Assembly: GCA_036556825.1 (NCBI GenBank)
Contig: DATBIR010000161.1
Coordinates: 6,500 to 70,499, forward strand
Direction of reading: 5' to 3'
Origin: JAJKJG01 sp036556825
Lineage (GTDB): Bacteria > Pseudomonadota > Alphaproteobacteria > Rhizobiales > Beijerinckiaceae
Length of the DNA stretch: 64,000 nt
A model generated the notes under the pieces. That model saw only the letters and a list, made by a program, of their open reading frames with translations, had not been told where the DNA came from and ran no database searches. Position 1 is the stretch's first letter. Every line of letters starts with the position of its first letter. Made by a program: the position numbers and the translations under genes. Below, one piece after another: positions 44,715-54,197 of the stretch.

Positions 44715-47426
44715 TCACGATGACGGGCCGGTGCGTGCCGCGAGCAGCTTCTGGTAGGTCAGCCCGATGCCGACCAGCGCCAGGCCGAGGCCTATGAAGG
44801 ACAGCGCCCGCGTGAGGCCCTGCAGGTGCGCGAGGTCGACGACGAATACCTTCACCACTGCCGCGGTGATGTATCCTGCCGAGATCAGGCGCGCGAGCCG
44901 CAGGTTCCAGATCAGCCCCACCGCGAGGATGGCGACTCCGATCAGCAGGAGCGCGACGGAATAGGTCCACAGCTCGGCTTGTCCGGTGTCCAGCGTGAGG
45001 GCGACGACCGGCCCCTGAAACGCGCGCCGGATGGCGATGATCGTGTAGAGAAGGTGCAGCGCGAGACCGAGGCCGGCGGCTGACACGACGTACCAGCGCG
45101 GGCGCGTGCGTCGTGCCGCCGCCGCCAGCGCTGCGGCGAGGACCGCCGGCAGAAGATAGGCCGGCAGCAGCGAATTGACGAAAGCCTCACCCGCAACCGG
45201 TTCACCCGTGAGCAGGGGATTTTCGACGAGCGCGAGCCCGGGGGCGCTGACGAGCAGGGCGAGTGCGCCGAAGATCAGCGAGGCGATGCGGTAGACGATG
45301 TCGGGCCGCGCCGCGTCGGTGCGCACCATCACGATCGAGAAGGCGAGGCTTGTGGTCGCGAACAGACCCATTTCAAGATGCCCGGATTGCGCCGCGAACG
45401 CGTCGCCTCCGTGGATCCAGTGTCTGATCTCGAAGAACATCAGAAGCGCGGCGAACAGGATCGCGACGCTCTCGACGAGCCTGACGAGACGGTCGCGCCC
45501 GGCGCGTTCCAGGATGCGGCTGGCGGCGTAGAAGGCGAGCGCCGGGACGCCGTAGCCCCACAGGAACCAGTTGACGATCGGCGTGTCGCCGGCCGGGCCG
45601 CGCACGATGGCCGGATCCCACACGATGCGGCCGACGACGACGAGGGCGACAGCGCCGACCGCATATCTGAGGCTCGGAATGGCAGCACGTTCCGCGACCC
45701 AGGCGGTGCCGAGCGCGGTCAGCGCGAACGCCACCGTCAGCATGCCCTGCTCGAGTGCGAAGGTGAGGCCGGCGGCAAGGCCGCCGACCGCCGCCGCGGC
45801 GGTGGCGCCGACCGCCAGGCGGACTGTGTCACCGCACTCCTCGCGGCGCAGCCACCCCGCCGCCATGACGAAGGCGAGCGCAACGAGACCCGCTGCGACC
45901 GCGAACGAGACGCTGCGCTCCAGATGCGCGACGCGCCAATAGGCGGCGATCAGCGCGGCGAGTGGCGTCAGCGTCGCGGCCGCGCACAGCCACGCGGCGG
46001 CTTGAAAGCGCAAGGCGTCGACGCGCGCGATGCGCCACAGGCTGGCGGCTGCAATCATCGCCGGCAGCGCCGCCGCGAAGGACAGATAGAGCTGCAGCGC
46101 TTCCGGCCGGGGCGCTGCGCCGATTGCGTCCGGGACGACGGAATACGGCGCCGCGGCGATCTCGTGCGCCAGCGGCCACACGATCAACGTGCTGGCGGTC
46201 ACGACGCCGGCCCACAGGGCACTCGGGGCAACAGCCGGATAGCGCACCGCAAGGGCGAGCAGAAGCAACGCCAGGATCGCGGCATAGGCAGGCCGCGCCA
46301 CCGCGTCGGGCGAGGCGACCGCCACGACCCCGAGCACGGCGAAAGCCAGCAATACGGCATTGGCGAGCCACTCGGTCTCGGGGCCCGCGTCGCCATCGTC
46401 AACATTGCGGTACGGATCGACCACCAGGAAGACGCCGGCGAGCGCCATCTGCACGAGCACGTGCAGCATCACCGGCACCACGTCCGAGAAGGGCGTGGCC
46501 AGCAGCACGAGCGTCCAGGTAATCGCTCCCACCGCGCCGGCGAGCGCGAGCCAGCGCCAGAGCTTGAGCCGTGCGACGCCGTATGCGGCGGCGGCGACGA
46601 AAGCGAGGTAGATCACGAGCGCCCACAGATTGGGCTTTGTGGTCGCCACGAGAGAGGGGCTGACGAAGGCGGCGAGCAGGCCCAGCGCCGCCAGGGCCGG
46701 CCCGTGCAGGGCGGAGGCGATCATCGTCAGGAGGGAGACTGCGCCGAGCAGGACGAAAGCCGCCGCCGGTCCGATCATGTCGTAGAGCGCGTAGGCGGCG
46801 TAGATGGTGGCGAAGGCGGTGGATGTTCCGGCTGCGGTCAGCACGCCGGGCACATGGGCCGATGGGATCGCCGCGACCGGCGACGCCACTTCGCGGCGGC
46901 GCATCCATTCACCGGCGGCCAGAAGCGCGAACGAGAACAGCGCGCCGGCGGCGATGCGGGCGGACGGGCCGAGCAGGCCCTGCTCGATCGAGTAGCGCAC
47001 GAGAAACAGCCCGCCGAGCGCGAGCGCGACGCCGCCCACCCACACCGTCCAGCGCGTGCCGATCGTCTCTTCCACATCCGGGCGGGGCTGGACGGTGTGG
47101 GCTGGCGCGACCGATGCTGCAGATGGAACCGGCGGGACGGATGAGGCCGCAGGCGCAACAGGTTCGGTCGCTGGCGCGGCGGGGGCCTCCTCGCGCAGCT
47201 GTTCGGGCGCAACAGGCTGCGGCCCGTCCTGGGTGGGCTCGGCCTCGCTCACGCCCGCTGCAGCGCCTCGCGACTGTTCCTCGAGAATGGCAAGACGCAT
47301 GGCGAGTCCGGCGATTTGCGCCTGCAACACTCTTGCATGCCAGCGCTGCTTCAGCGCCATGAAAAAGCCCGCGACGGCGCAAACCGGAATCGCCAGCGCC
47401 AGCAGGACCAACATCACGAATTCCAT
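44715..47426 (-). CDS. DUF2339 polytopic membrane protein
   Basis: A 903-aa membrane protein of the DUF2339 family. An N-terminal helix (1-22) and short coiled coil (24-55) are followed by a Pro/Ala-rich disordered segment to about 125, then some two dozen hydrophobic helices to the end. The motif TIGTRWTVWVGGVALALGGLFLVRYSIEQGLLGPSARI before the first of these helices is characteristic. No biochemical role is established; the long transmembrane array suggests transport or envelope work. Two operator-like dyads lie 100-150 bp upstream (47526-47580). Confidence 0.9.
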   Translation of the reverse strand: MEFVMLVLLALAIPVCAVAGFFMALKQRWHARVLQAQIAGLAMRLAILEEQSRGAAAGVSEAEPTQDGPQPVAPEQLREEAPAAPATEPVAPAASSVPPVPSAASVAPAHTVQPRPDVEETIGTRWTVWVGGVALALGGLFLVRYSIEQGLLGPSARIAAGALFSFALLAAGEWMRRREVASPVAAIPSAHVPGVLTAAGTSTAFATIYAAYALYDMIGPAAAFVLLGAVSLLTMIASALHGPALAALGLLAAFVSPSLVATTKPNLWALVIYLAFVAAAAYGVARLKLWRWLALAGAVGAITWTLVLLATPFSDVVPVMLHVLVQMALAGVFLVVDPYRNVDDGDAGPETEWLANAVLLAFAVLGVVAVASPDAVARPAYAAILALLLLALAVRYPAVAPSALWAGVVTASTLIVWPLAHEIAAAPYSVVPDAIGAAPRPEALQLYLSFAAALPAMIAAASLWRIARVDALRFQAAAWLCAAATLTPLAALIAAYWRVAHLERSVSFAVAAGLVALAFVMAAGWLRREECGDTVRLAVGATAAAAVGGLAAGLTFALEQGMLTVAFALTALGTAWVAERAAIPSLRYAVGAVALVVVGRIVWDPAIVRGPAGDTPIVNWFLWGYGVPALAFYAASRILERAGRDRLVRLVESVAILFAALLMFFEIRHWIHGGDAFAAQSGHLEMGLFATTSLAFSIVMVRTDAARPDIVYRIASLIFGALALLVSAPGLALVENPLLTGEPVAGEAFVNSLLPAYLLPAVLAAALAAAARRTRPRWYVVSAAGLGLALHLLYTIIAIRRAFQGPVVALTLDTGQAELWTYSVALLLIGVAILAVGLIWNLRLARLISAGYITAAVVKVFVVDLAHLQGLTRALSFIGLGLALVGIGLTYQKLLAARTGPSS

Positions 47427-47691
47427 GTCGCGCTCCTGTCTTCGCGCACCTCATCGCGCGCCGGGCCGCGTGACGCATGCGTCGTGCCTGCTCGCGGCCG
47501 CACGGCCCAGCGTGCGTCATGCCGGTTATTGAACACCGTTCAAAAAGGACGTTACACAATTTCTGAACGGTGTGCAATAATTGTGGAGGCGAATAACTCG
47601 TCTCGGCGAGGGGCGCGACTCATAATCAAGACAAAAGTGCGTCGCCCTGTGTTGTGAAAGAAGCAGCTACGAGGGGCCGTTCGACCGTTAC
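47427..47691. other. Intergenic region upstream of the DUF2339 gene
   Basis: The 265-bp gap contains the paired dyads above and a perfect 12-bp palindrome GACGCATGCGTC at 47472-47483. No coding sequence is supported. Confidence 0.5.
47526..47580. promoter_or_regulatory. Paired TetR-type operator candidates
   Basis: The arms TTATTGAACACCGTTCA (47526-47542) and TGAACGGTGTGCAATAA (47564-47580) form a 17-bp inverted repeat with one mismatch, separated by 21 bp. Each arm is itself a dyad of the TGAAC-N3-GTTCA type: the left one is perfect over six bases, the right one has one mismatch. This is the form of operators bound by TetR-family repressors, but no tetR gene is in the window. Confidence 0.5.
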
Positions 47692-48636
47692 TCAGGACCT
47701 GGCGCGAGCCAACCGCTTCGCCCGGGCGCGCTCGTAAAACAGGATGAACAGGCCGCTCGCGGCGATGATGCCGGCCCCGCACCAGGTCCAAAGGTCCGGC
47801 AGCTGACCAAACACCAGGAAACCGACCAATGCCGCGGTGAGGATCTGGGCGTAGTTGAACGGCGACACGAACGGCGCCGGCGCAAGCTCGAAAGCGCGCA
47901 CGACGAAGTAATGGCCGAGGCCGCCGAGCACGCCGAGCATGACGAACAGGAAGCCGTCCCAGGCGCTGGCCGGCGGCTGCCAGAGGAACGGCAGCGGGAT
48001 CGAGGCGAGCAGAAATCCCGCGGTCACCATGTAGGTGTTGGATGTCTCGGGCGAGTCGTGGCCGGCGAGCTTGCGCGACAGGAGCTGCGTCACGGCCGAA
48101 GCCGTGGCGCTGCCGAAGATCAGGAAGGCCGCCCAGTGCAGGGCACCCGATCCCGGCCGCACGACGATCAAGGCGCCGACGAAGCCGGCCGCCACGACCA
48201 GCGTACGCGTGAGCCCGACCCGTTCGCCGAGGACGAAAGGCGCCAGGCCGGTGACGATCAGCGGCGCCGTGAGGAAGATCGCCGCCGCCGCGGCGAGCGG
48301 CACGAAGCCGAGCGCGTAGAATGTCAGGAAGGTCGAGCCGCAGAACAACAGCGACCGCGCGACCTGAAGCCCGGGGCGCGTGGACGCGAAGAGCGCGAGG
48401 CCATGCCTTGGGGCGAAAACGACCAGCATGAAGGCGAGATGGCCCGCATAGCGCAGCCACAACAGCTCGCCGACCGGATAGATCGGTGCCAGATATTGGA
48501 TCGAGGCGTTGAGCACGGGCAGCAGGACGGCCGCCAGCAGCATGAAGAGCACCGCGCGGGCGTAGTTGTCCTTTGCGACCGGGCGGCGGGGAGGCCCCGC
48601 GGCGCCTGCGGAAGCAGGCTCGCCGGAAGCGTTCAA
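47692..48636 (-). CDS. EamA/DMT family transporter
   Basis: A 314-aa inner-membrane protein with ten predicted helices in two EamA repeats of five, the second beginning near residue 165 (SPETSNTYMVTAGFLLASIPLPFL). Family members export amino acids, metabolites or drugs. The start proposed is a TTG that overlaps the upstream stop by four bases (TTGA), because the only ATG lies inside the first helix. This overlap implies coupling with the binding-protein-like gene upstream. Confidence 0.83.
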   Translation of the reverse strand: MNASGEPASAGAAGPPRRPVAKDNYARAVLFMLLAAVLLPVLNASIQYLAPIYPVGELLWLRYAGHLAFMLVVFAPRHGLALFASTRPGLQVARSLLFCGSTFLTFYALGFVPLAAAAAIFLTAPLIVTGLAPFVLGERVGLTRTLVVAAGFVGALIVVRPGSGALHWAAFLIFGSATASAVTQLLSRKLAGHDSPETSNTYMVTAGFLLASIPLPFLWQPPASAWDGFLFVMLGVLGGLGHYFVVRAFELAPAPFVSPFNYAQILTAALVGFLVFGQLPDLWTWCGAGIIAASGLFILFYERARAKRLARARS

Positions 48637-49388
48637 CGTTCGGACAGGGCAGGGGAGGGCGGGGCCACCATGGCGTCGCCCTGGCCGCTCCTCTGCAGCC
48701 CGGCGGCGACGAAGCCGGACGCCTTCATCTCCTCGATAAAGGCGCTGAGATAGCCTGCGCCGGCCTGCCGCGCCTTGGGCACGCCCATTGCCTGCTCGAT
48801 GGCCATGAAGCGGCCGTCCATGACGCGCAGCCCGGGATGGGCCTGGGCGAAGCGCACGATCGGCTGGCGGACGCCGGCGGCCGCATCGAGGCCATCCTTC
48901 AGGAACATCTCGAGCGCCGCCAGGGAATCGGGCGCGCGCACGAGCTCGGCATGCCTGATGGTGCGGGTCAGGTAGAGGTCGTAGGCCGTCTTGGCGCCGA
49001 CGGCGATGCGCACGCCGTCGCGATCGACCTCCTCGACGCGCCGGAGCGGAGAGTCCGAGCGCACGAGATAGGTACCCTCGATCACCACGTAAGGCGGCGT
49101 GAAGGCGATTTCTGCGGCGCGGGCCGGCTCGTTGGCCAGGAAGCAGATAGTCCACGCGCCGGTGCCGACCGCGTCGGACACCTTTCCGGCCGTGTCGTAG
49201 CTGACGAAGTCAAGCGGCACGCCGAGGCGCCGGGCGAGCTCGCGGGCGAGGTCGGCCGAGATGCCGCGCGGCTCTCCGGTCGCCGGGTCCTTCTGCGCCA
49301 GCACGATGTTGCCGAAATTGATCGCGGCCACGACCTTGCCGGCCGGCGCCAGGTCGTTGAGCACGTCAGCGGGAACGGGGTTTGCCAT
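48633..49388 (-). CDS. Solute-binding-protein family 3 domain protein without signal peptide
   Basis: A 251-aa protein of the amino-acid-type periplasmic binding fold (SBP_bac_3). It contains GKVVAAINFGNIVLAQKDPATGEPRGISADLARELARRLGVPLDFV, VSDAVGTGAWTICFLANEPARA and AYDLYLTRTI, all in the order expected. The start ATG follows CCGGAGGTC and the protein begins MANPVPADVLNDLAP, so no signal peptide is encoded; an upstream start adds only polar residues. It is thus likely cytoplasmic, unlike the family norm. It is coupled to an EamA transporter gene, perhaps as a ligand sensor or a metabolic enzyme of that fold. Confidence 0.82.
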   Translation of the reverse strand: MANPVPADVLNDLAPAGKVVAAINFGNIVLAQKDPATGEPRGISADLARELARRLGVPLDFVSYDTAGKVSDAVGTGAWTICFLANEPARAAEIAFTPPYVVIEGTYLVRSDSPLRRVEEVDRDGVRIAVGAKTAYDLYLTRTIRHAELVRAPDSLAALEMFLKDGLDAAAGVRQPIVRFAQAHPGLRVMDGRFMAIEQAMGVPKARQAGAGYLSAFIEEMKASGFVAAGLQRSGQGDAMVAPPSPALSER

Positions 49389-49487
49389 GAAGACCTCCGG
49401 GACAGCCGCTTGTTGCGGCAAGCGCGCCGCCCTGACAAGGCCTGGTGCTGATTTGTTCGGTGTGGCCGAGGGAACGACGTGTCCCGC

Positions 49488-50015
49488 TCACCCCTGCGAC
49501 CGCGGATTGAGAGCGAGTACCGGCCGGACGCCTGCCGGCATCGCCGCGTCGGCGTGCGCCGCCGCCACGGCCTGCAGCCGTTCGCGCATCTCGTCGGAAA
49601 AATTCGCGACTTTTGGCGGGCGGCCGCGGATCACGTTGATGGATGTCTTCTCGATCACGGCGCCCAGAAATCCCTTGTCCTCGTTGTACAGCTCGATCAG
49701 CACGTGCGTGCGTTTCTCGTCGACCGCGAGGAGGCGAGGGACGATCAGCAGGCCGGCTCCGAGCCTCAGCTCGCGCAGATGCGTCACCAGCGACTGCATC
49801 GTGAAATTGCCGGTGCTGCTGCGCTCCTTGTCCGCCTCTCCCCGCCATTGCTGCAGGGCGGCGATGTAGGCGCCCTGCACGGCGACGAGATAATACGAGT
49901 TGTTCAAATGCTCATTGCGGTCGGCCCATTGCGGGAGGACGGCGGCGCGGTAGCGCGGCAGGAGGGAGGAGCCGAATCTGTCGTCGTGGGCAGGCGAGGG
50001 GACCGTTTTCGTCAT
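49488..50015 (-). CDS. Hotdog-fold thioesterase
   Basis: A 175-aa single-domain hotdog protein. The motif VLPQWADRNEHLNNSYYLVAVQGA places Asp32 and Asn38/His36 where 4-hydroxybenzoyl-CoA thioesterase-like enzymes have their catalytic residues, and LRELRLGAGLLIVPRLLAVDEKRTHVLIELYNED is the central helix-strand part. Closest relatives act on CoA thioesters such as betainyl-CoA. The ATG has only a weak ribosome site. It lies 99 bp upstream of the binding-protein-like gene on the same strand and may belong to the same transcript. Confidence 0.83.
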   Translation of the reverse strand: MTKTVPSPAHDDRFGSSLLPRYRAAVLPQWADRNEHLNNSYYLVAVQGAYIAALQQWRGEADKERSSTGNFTMQSLVTHLRELRLGAGLLIVPRLLAVDEKRTHVLIELYNEDKGFLGAVIEKTSINVIRGRPPKVANFSDEMRERLQAVAAAHADAAMPAGVRPVLALNPRSQG

Positions 50016-50138
50016 AAGGCCAGCTGGTTTAGCCGTCCCGGCGCGGCGCGCAAGCTCCCCGCACGCAAGTCGACTGTGTCGGCTTGCGCAAAACGAACCC
50101 GATCACGGAACACCTGGCATCGGCCCCGGAGCGACGGT

Positions 50139-50825
50139 TCAGGTGAGCGCCCGGCGCCGTTCGATCTCGGCCTTGGTCGGGGTGTCGAGCGCGAAGGATC
50201 CAGTCGCGATGTCGCCGGCGCGCTCGTAGGTGGCGATCAGCACCCCGCTCGGCGAAGTCGTCGATTTCGCGAGCCTGAAGGCCGCCGGCGTGGCACCGCT
50301 TCCGAACAGGCGCTTTCCCTTGCCCAGCACGATCGGGAAGATGAGCAGCCGGAGCTGGTCGACAAGGTCGTTGGCGAACAGCGTCTGCAGCAGCTCGGTG
50401 CTGCCCTGGGTGAGCAGAACCGGGCCGTCCTCGCGCTTGAGGGCGCGCAGCGTCGCCACGACGTCGCTGCCGAGCCCCTCGCTGTTCTGCCATGACAGCG
50501 TCTCGGGCGAATGCGTCGCGACATATTTGGTGATGGCATTGAAGGTTCTTGCGATGTCGCTGTTCAACTTGTCGAAGGCGCTCTTTGCGGGATCGGTTTC
50601 CACATATGGCCAATGCGCGGCAAAGATGTCGTAGGTCTTGCGACCGAGCAGTAGATCGAACGGTGCAGCGAAGCTCTCGGCTATGGCGGCGCCGGTGGTG
50701 TCGTCCCAGTGGGTCGTCGCCCAGCCGCCGTATTCGAAGCCGCCGGTCGGGTCCTCGTCCGGCCCGCCCGGCGCCTGCATGACGCCATCCAGGCTGACAA
50801 ATGCTCCGGCTACGATCTTGCGCAT
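50139..50825 (-). CDS. Dihydrofolate reductase/RibD C-terminal-like protein
   Basis: A 228-aa protein of the RibD_C family. It starts MRKIVAGAFVSLDGVMQAPGGPDEDPTGGFEYGGWATTHWDD, contains LLLGRKTYDIFAAHWP with the conserved arginine-lysine NADPH-binding segment, and GPVLLTQGSTELLQTLF and LRLLIFPIVLGKGKRLF later. Such proteins are common in proteobacteria and often annotated as dihydrofolate reductase; the reaction is generally not established. No partner gene adjoins. The ATG at 50825 follows AGGAG. Confidence 0.87.
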   Translation of the reverse strand: MRKIVAGAFVSLDGVMQAPGGPDEDPTGGFEYGGWATTHWDDTTGAAIAESFAAPFDLLLGRKTYDIFAAHWPYVETDPAKSAFDKLNSDIARTFNAITKYVATHSPETLSWQNSEGLGSDVVATLRALKREDGPVLLTQGSTELLQTLFANDLVDQLRLLIFPIVLGKGKRLFGSGATPAAFRLAKSTTSPSGVLIATYERAGDIATGSFALDTPTKAEIERRRALT

Positions 50826-50954
50826 AGCATGGCTCCTGAACATCGTCTCCTGTCGAAGCTGTCGGGCCGGCTCGGCGCGATAGCCTCATCCAGGTCGGTG
50901 ATACGTCCCCAGGACGAACGGATCGGCCGCCGCCCGACAGGCGCCGCCAGATTT

Positions 50955-51377
50955 TCAGTCGGGAACGGTCCATTGCGGGTTCCAGGCGATCTCCCAGAGG
51001 TGCCCGTCGGGGTCGTGGAAATGGCCGGAATATCCACCCCAGAAGCGGTCGCGCGCCGGGTCGGTGACGACAGCGCCGGCCCGCTCGGCCTGCGTCATGA
51101 CGGCGTCGACTTCAGCTTTCGAATTGACGTTGTGTCCGATGGCGACGGCGCCAAGCCTCTCGGTCGTCGCCCGGATGTTGGCTTCCTTGCTCAGCGCGGC
51201 GGCCGGCCAGAGCGCCAGCACGAGACCGTCGTTCATGGTAATGAACACCACCGCGCCGTTCTCGAATTCGCGGCCGATGATGCCCTCCGTCGGCAGCCCT
51301 AGTCCGTCACGGTAGAAGCGCAGCGAGCGCTCCAGATCGCTCACGGCGAGAGTCAGGACTTTGATGCTCGGCTTCAT
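50955..51377 (-). CDS. VOC (glyoxalase/bleomycin resistance) family protein
   Basis: A 140-aa protein of the vicinal oxygen chelate fold with two beta-alpha-beta-beta-beta modules. It begins MKPSIKVLTLAVSDLERSLRFYRDGLGLPTEG, and the second module has SGHFHDPDGHLWEIAWNP, the typical end with metal-ligand candidates His and Glu. The ATG at 51377 follows GGAGGGGAAG; a GTG at 51467 would add 30 residues with no VOC similarity. The function, from glyoxalase to antibiotic binding, is undetermined. Confidence 0.87.
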   Translation of the reverse strand: MKPSIKVLTLAVSDLERSLRFYRDGLGLPTEGIIGREFENGAVVFITMNDGLVLALWPAAALSKEANIRATTERLGAVAIGHNVNSKAEVDAVMTQAERAGAVVTDPARDRFWGGYSGHFHDPDGHLWEIAWNPQWTVPD

Positions 51378-51524
51378 GAAGAGCCACTTCCCCTCCACCG
51401 GATCGGGTGCCCGATATCCGCTTGACGTCGCAAGTCGGATGTTTCCCGGCCTGCGCAATCTGATCACGGAACCTGGGCGAACCCAAGTTCCGTGGGCACG
51501 AGGAGAGTGCGTGTGCAGCAGGCG

Positions 51525-52664
<1,140 letters not shown>

Positions 52665-53075
52665 GGGCTCCTCCCAGGTCGTTGCCGGGCCTGCCCGCGA
52701 AGCTGATGCCGGTCTCGCGGTTGGATCATCCCGGCGTTCGAGTCGGCGCACCGTCATCTCGCCCGGCCGTGTGATCGGGCGGACCGCGCGCCGCGGGAGC
52801 AGGCTTTCGCCGGGGACCCTTGGTCCAATCGCGCCGCGAGACGCAACGCAGCCGCGCAATCCTCCCGCGGCTCCGATTGGGCGCCTGTGCGCTGAAAAAT
52901 GCAAGGACGTGAAGAGCCGGTATGTCTGACAAAAGAGTGAGACGACGACATCAGAAGGGCACGGCCGCCGCTCGCCGGAAAGCTGTTGTCGCCGACGCAC
53001 AGCAGGACTGCGTTAGGACTTTATTAACCCTGGCGGCGCCAGGATGCGGTCGCTTCATTCGCGGCGGAGGGCACC
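52665..53075. other. Divergent intergenic region of 411 bp
   Basis: It holds a G+C hairpin at 53030-53044 (arms CCTGGC and GCCAGG) about 30 bp upstream of the 35-codon ORF. An open frame from 52922 starts MSDKRVRR but lacks a ribosome site and runs into another gene out of frame. No other structure is supported. Confidence 0.45.
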
Positions 53076-53183
53076 ATGACAGCCTTCGTTTTCGGTTCCG
53101 CTCTCGACACCCTTGCTGGCCTGTCCTCTGCTCTGGGGCTGCTGACCGTGACGTTCTGGAGCAGCCTGCGTACCACCTGCTGA
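53076..53183 (+). CDS. Small hydrophobic ORF, possible leader or small membrane protein
   Basis: A 35-codon ORF starts with ATG behind GCGGAGGGC at the ideal distance and stops three bases before the next gene. The peptide is hydrophobic in the middle (GLSSALGLLTVTFW). The following gene lacks its own ribosome site, so translation of the pair is probably coupled. The peptide may work by itself, as a single-pass membrane protein, or only as a coupling leader. Nothing shorter than this is otherwise supported here. Confidence 0.5.
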   Translation: MTAFVFGSALDTLAGLSSALGLLTVTFWSSLRTTC

Positions 53184-53186
53184 ACC

Positions 53187-54164
53187 ATGACGCGGCGTTT
53201 GTCGGCCCGCGATTGCGAGGGCGAGTTTTTTTCCCTGGCGCGGGCGCCGCAGCAACGGCACCAGTCGCGCGACGGCGCCCGCAGCTGGCAAATCGCCCTC
53301 CTGCTGGTGATGGTCGGCGCTGCGTCGGCTTGCGCACTTTTCCTGGCGGCACCATCGCCGTCCCAGCCGCGGCAAAGCGACCCGACCCGGCACCCGGCAA
53401 CATCGGCCCGTTTGGAGCTGCGGGCCGCGGTCGAGCCCTTCGCGCAAAGGACCGCGAGCGATGTGCCGGCCCGGAAGCCTGCCGTCTCGCCGACGCCGCA
53501 GACCGAACCCGGCGCGGGGCTGCAACGCTCGACCGCCGCGCCAGATCGGCAGGGCATGCCCGCAGCCGCGGACGACGACGGCCCGGCGCTCACAGGCACG
53601 ATCGGCGAAGCCAGGACCCTGCTTCGGCAAGCCGCGCCGAGAGAGCCGCTGCTCGATGTCGGCACGGTGAAGGCCGCAACCACGATTCAGCGCCGGCTTA
53701 CGGAGCTGCGCCACTTTTCGGGGCCGGCAACCGGGGTATGGGGGCCGATCTCGCGGGCTGCGCTGCGCTCATTCAAGGAGGCGAACCAACTGGCCCCCGA
53801 CGACGTCTGGGACGCCGCCACGCAGGACGCGCTCTTCAGCGCCAATGCGCGGCGGGCTGACGCCTTCGTCGGGCGCTGGGGGCCGGATGCGTTGGCCTGT
53901 TCGCGCGGTCCGCGCAAAGGCGGCTTTCTGCCGACCATGATCGAAAGCAGTGGCGCGCGCGCCGGCGAGGTGACCTGCGCCTTCAAGGAAAAGCGCCAGA
54001 GCGGCGACGCATGGGACATCACCGCCCAGTGCGCGAAGGGGCGCGAGCGCTGGACCGCCCGCATCCGACTCGCGGTCAAGAACGACCGTCTTACCTGGAC
54101 GAGCGAGCGCGGCTCGCAAAGCTACGTGCGCTGCAACGACCGTCTGCAGGTGGCAGGGGGGTAG
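53187..54164 (+). CDS. Peptidoglycan-binding domain protein with membrane anchor
   Basis: A 325-aa protein with a transmembrane segment at about 34-56 (WQIALLLVMVGAASACALFLAA), a long Pro/Ala-rich disordered linker, a PG_binding_1 domain near residues 164-215 (IQRRLTELRHFSGPATGVWGPISRAALRSFKEANQL) and a C-terminal beta-rich domain from 222 to 320 with paired cysteines (ALACSRG, EVTCAFKE, AQCAKG, RCNDRL). The second domain resembles secreted beta-barrel inhibitor-like domains. It starts 3 bp after the small ORF and lacks a ribosome site. The protein presumably binds the cell wall. Confidence 0.8.
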   Translation: MTRRLSARDCEGEFFSLARAPQQRHQSRDGARSWQIALLLVMVGAASACALFLAAPSPSQPRQSDPTRHPATSARLELRAAVEPFAQRTASDVPARKPAVSPTPQTEPGAGLQRSTAAPDRQGMPAAADDDGPALTGTIGEARTLLRQAAPREPLLDVGTVKAATTIQRRLTELRHFSGPATGVWGPISRAALRSFKEANQLAPDDVWDAATQDALFSANARRADAFVGRWGPDALACSRGPRKGGFLPTMIESSGARAGEVTCAFKEKRQSGDAWDITAQCAKGRERWTARIRLAVKNDRLTWTSERGSQSYVRCNDRLQVAGG

Positions 54165-54197
54165 CGGCCGCAAGCCGGGGCCGCGCCGGCGCATGTT

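Noticed and set aside
45378..47144. 588-aa plus-strand open frame
   Set aside because: Composition (runs of Arg, Gln, Gly, Asp) is that of antisense G+C-rich membrane-protein DNA; the DUF2339 gene explains the region.
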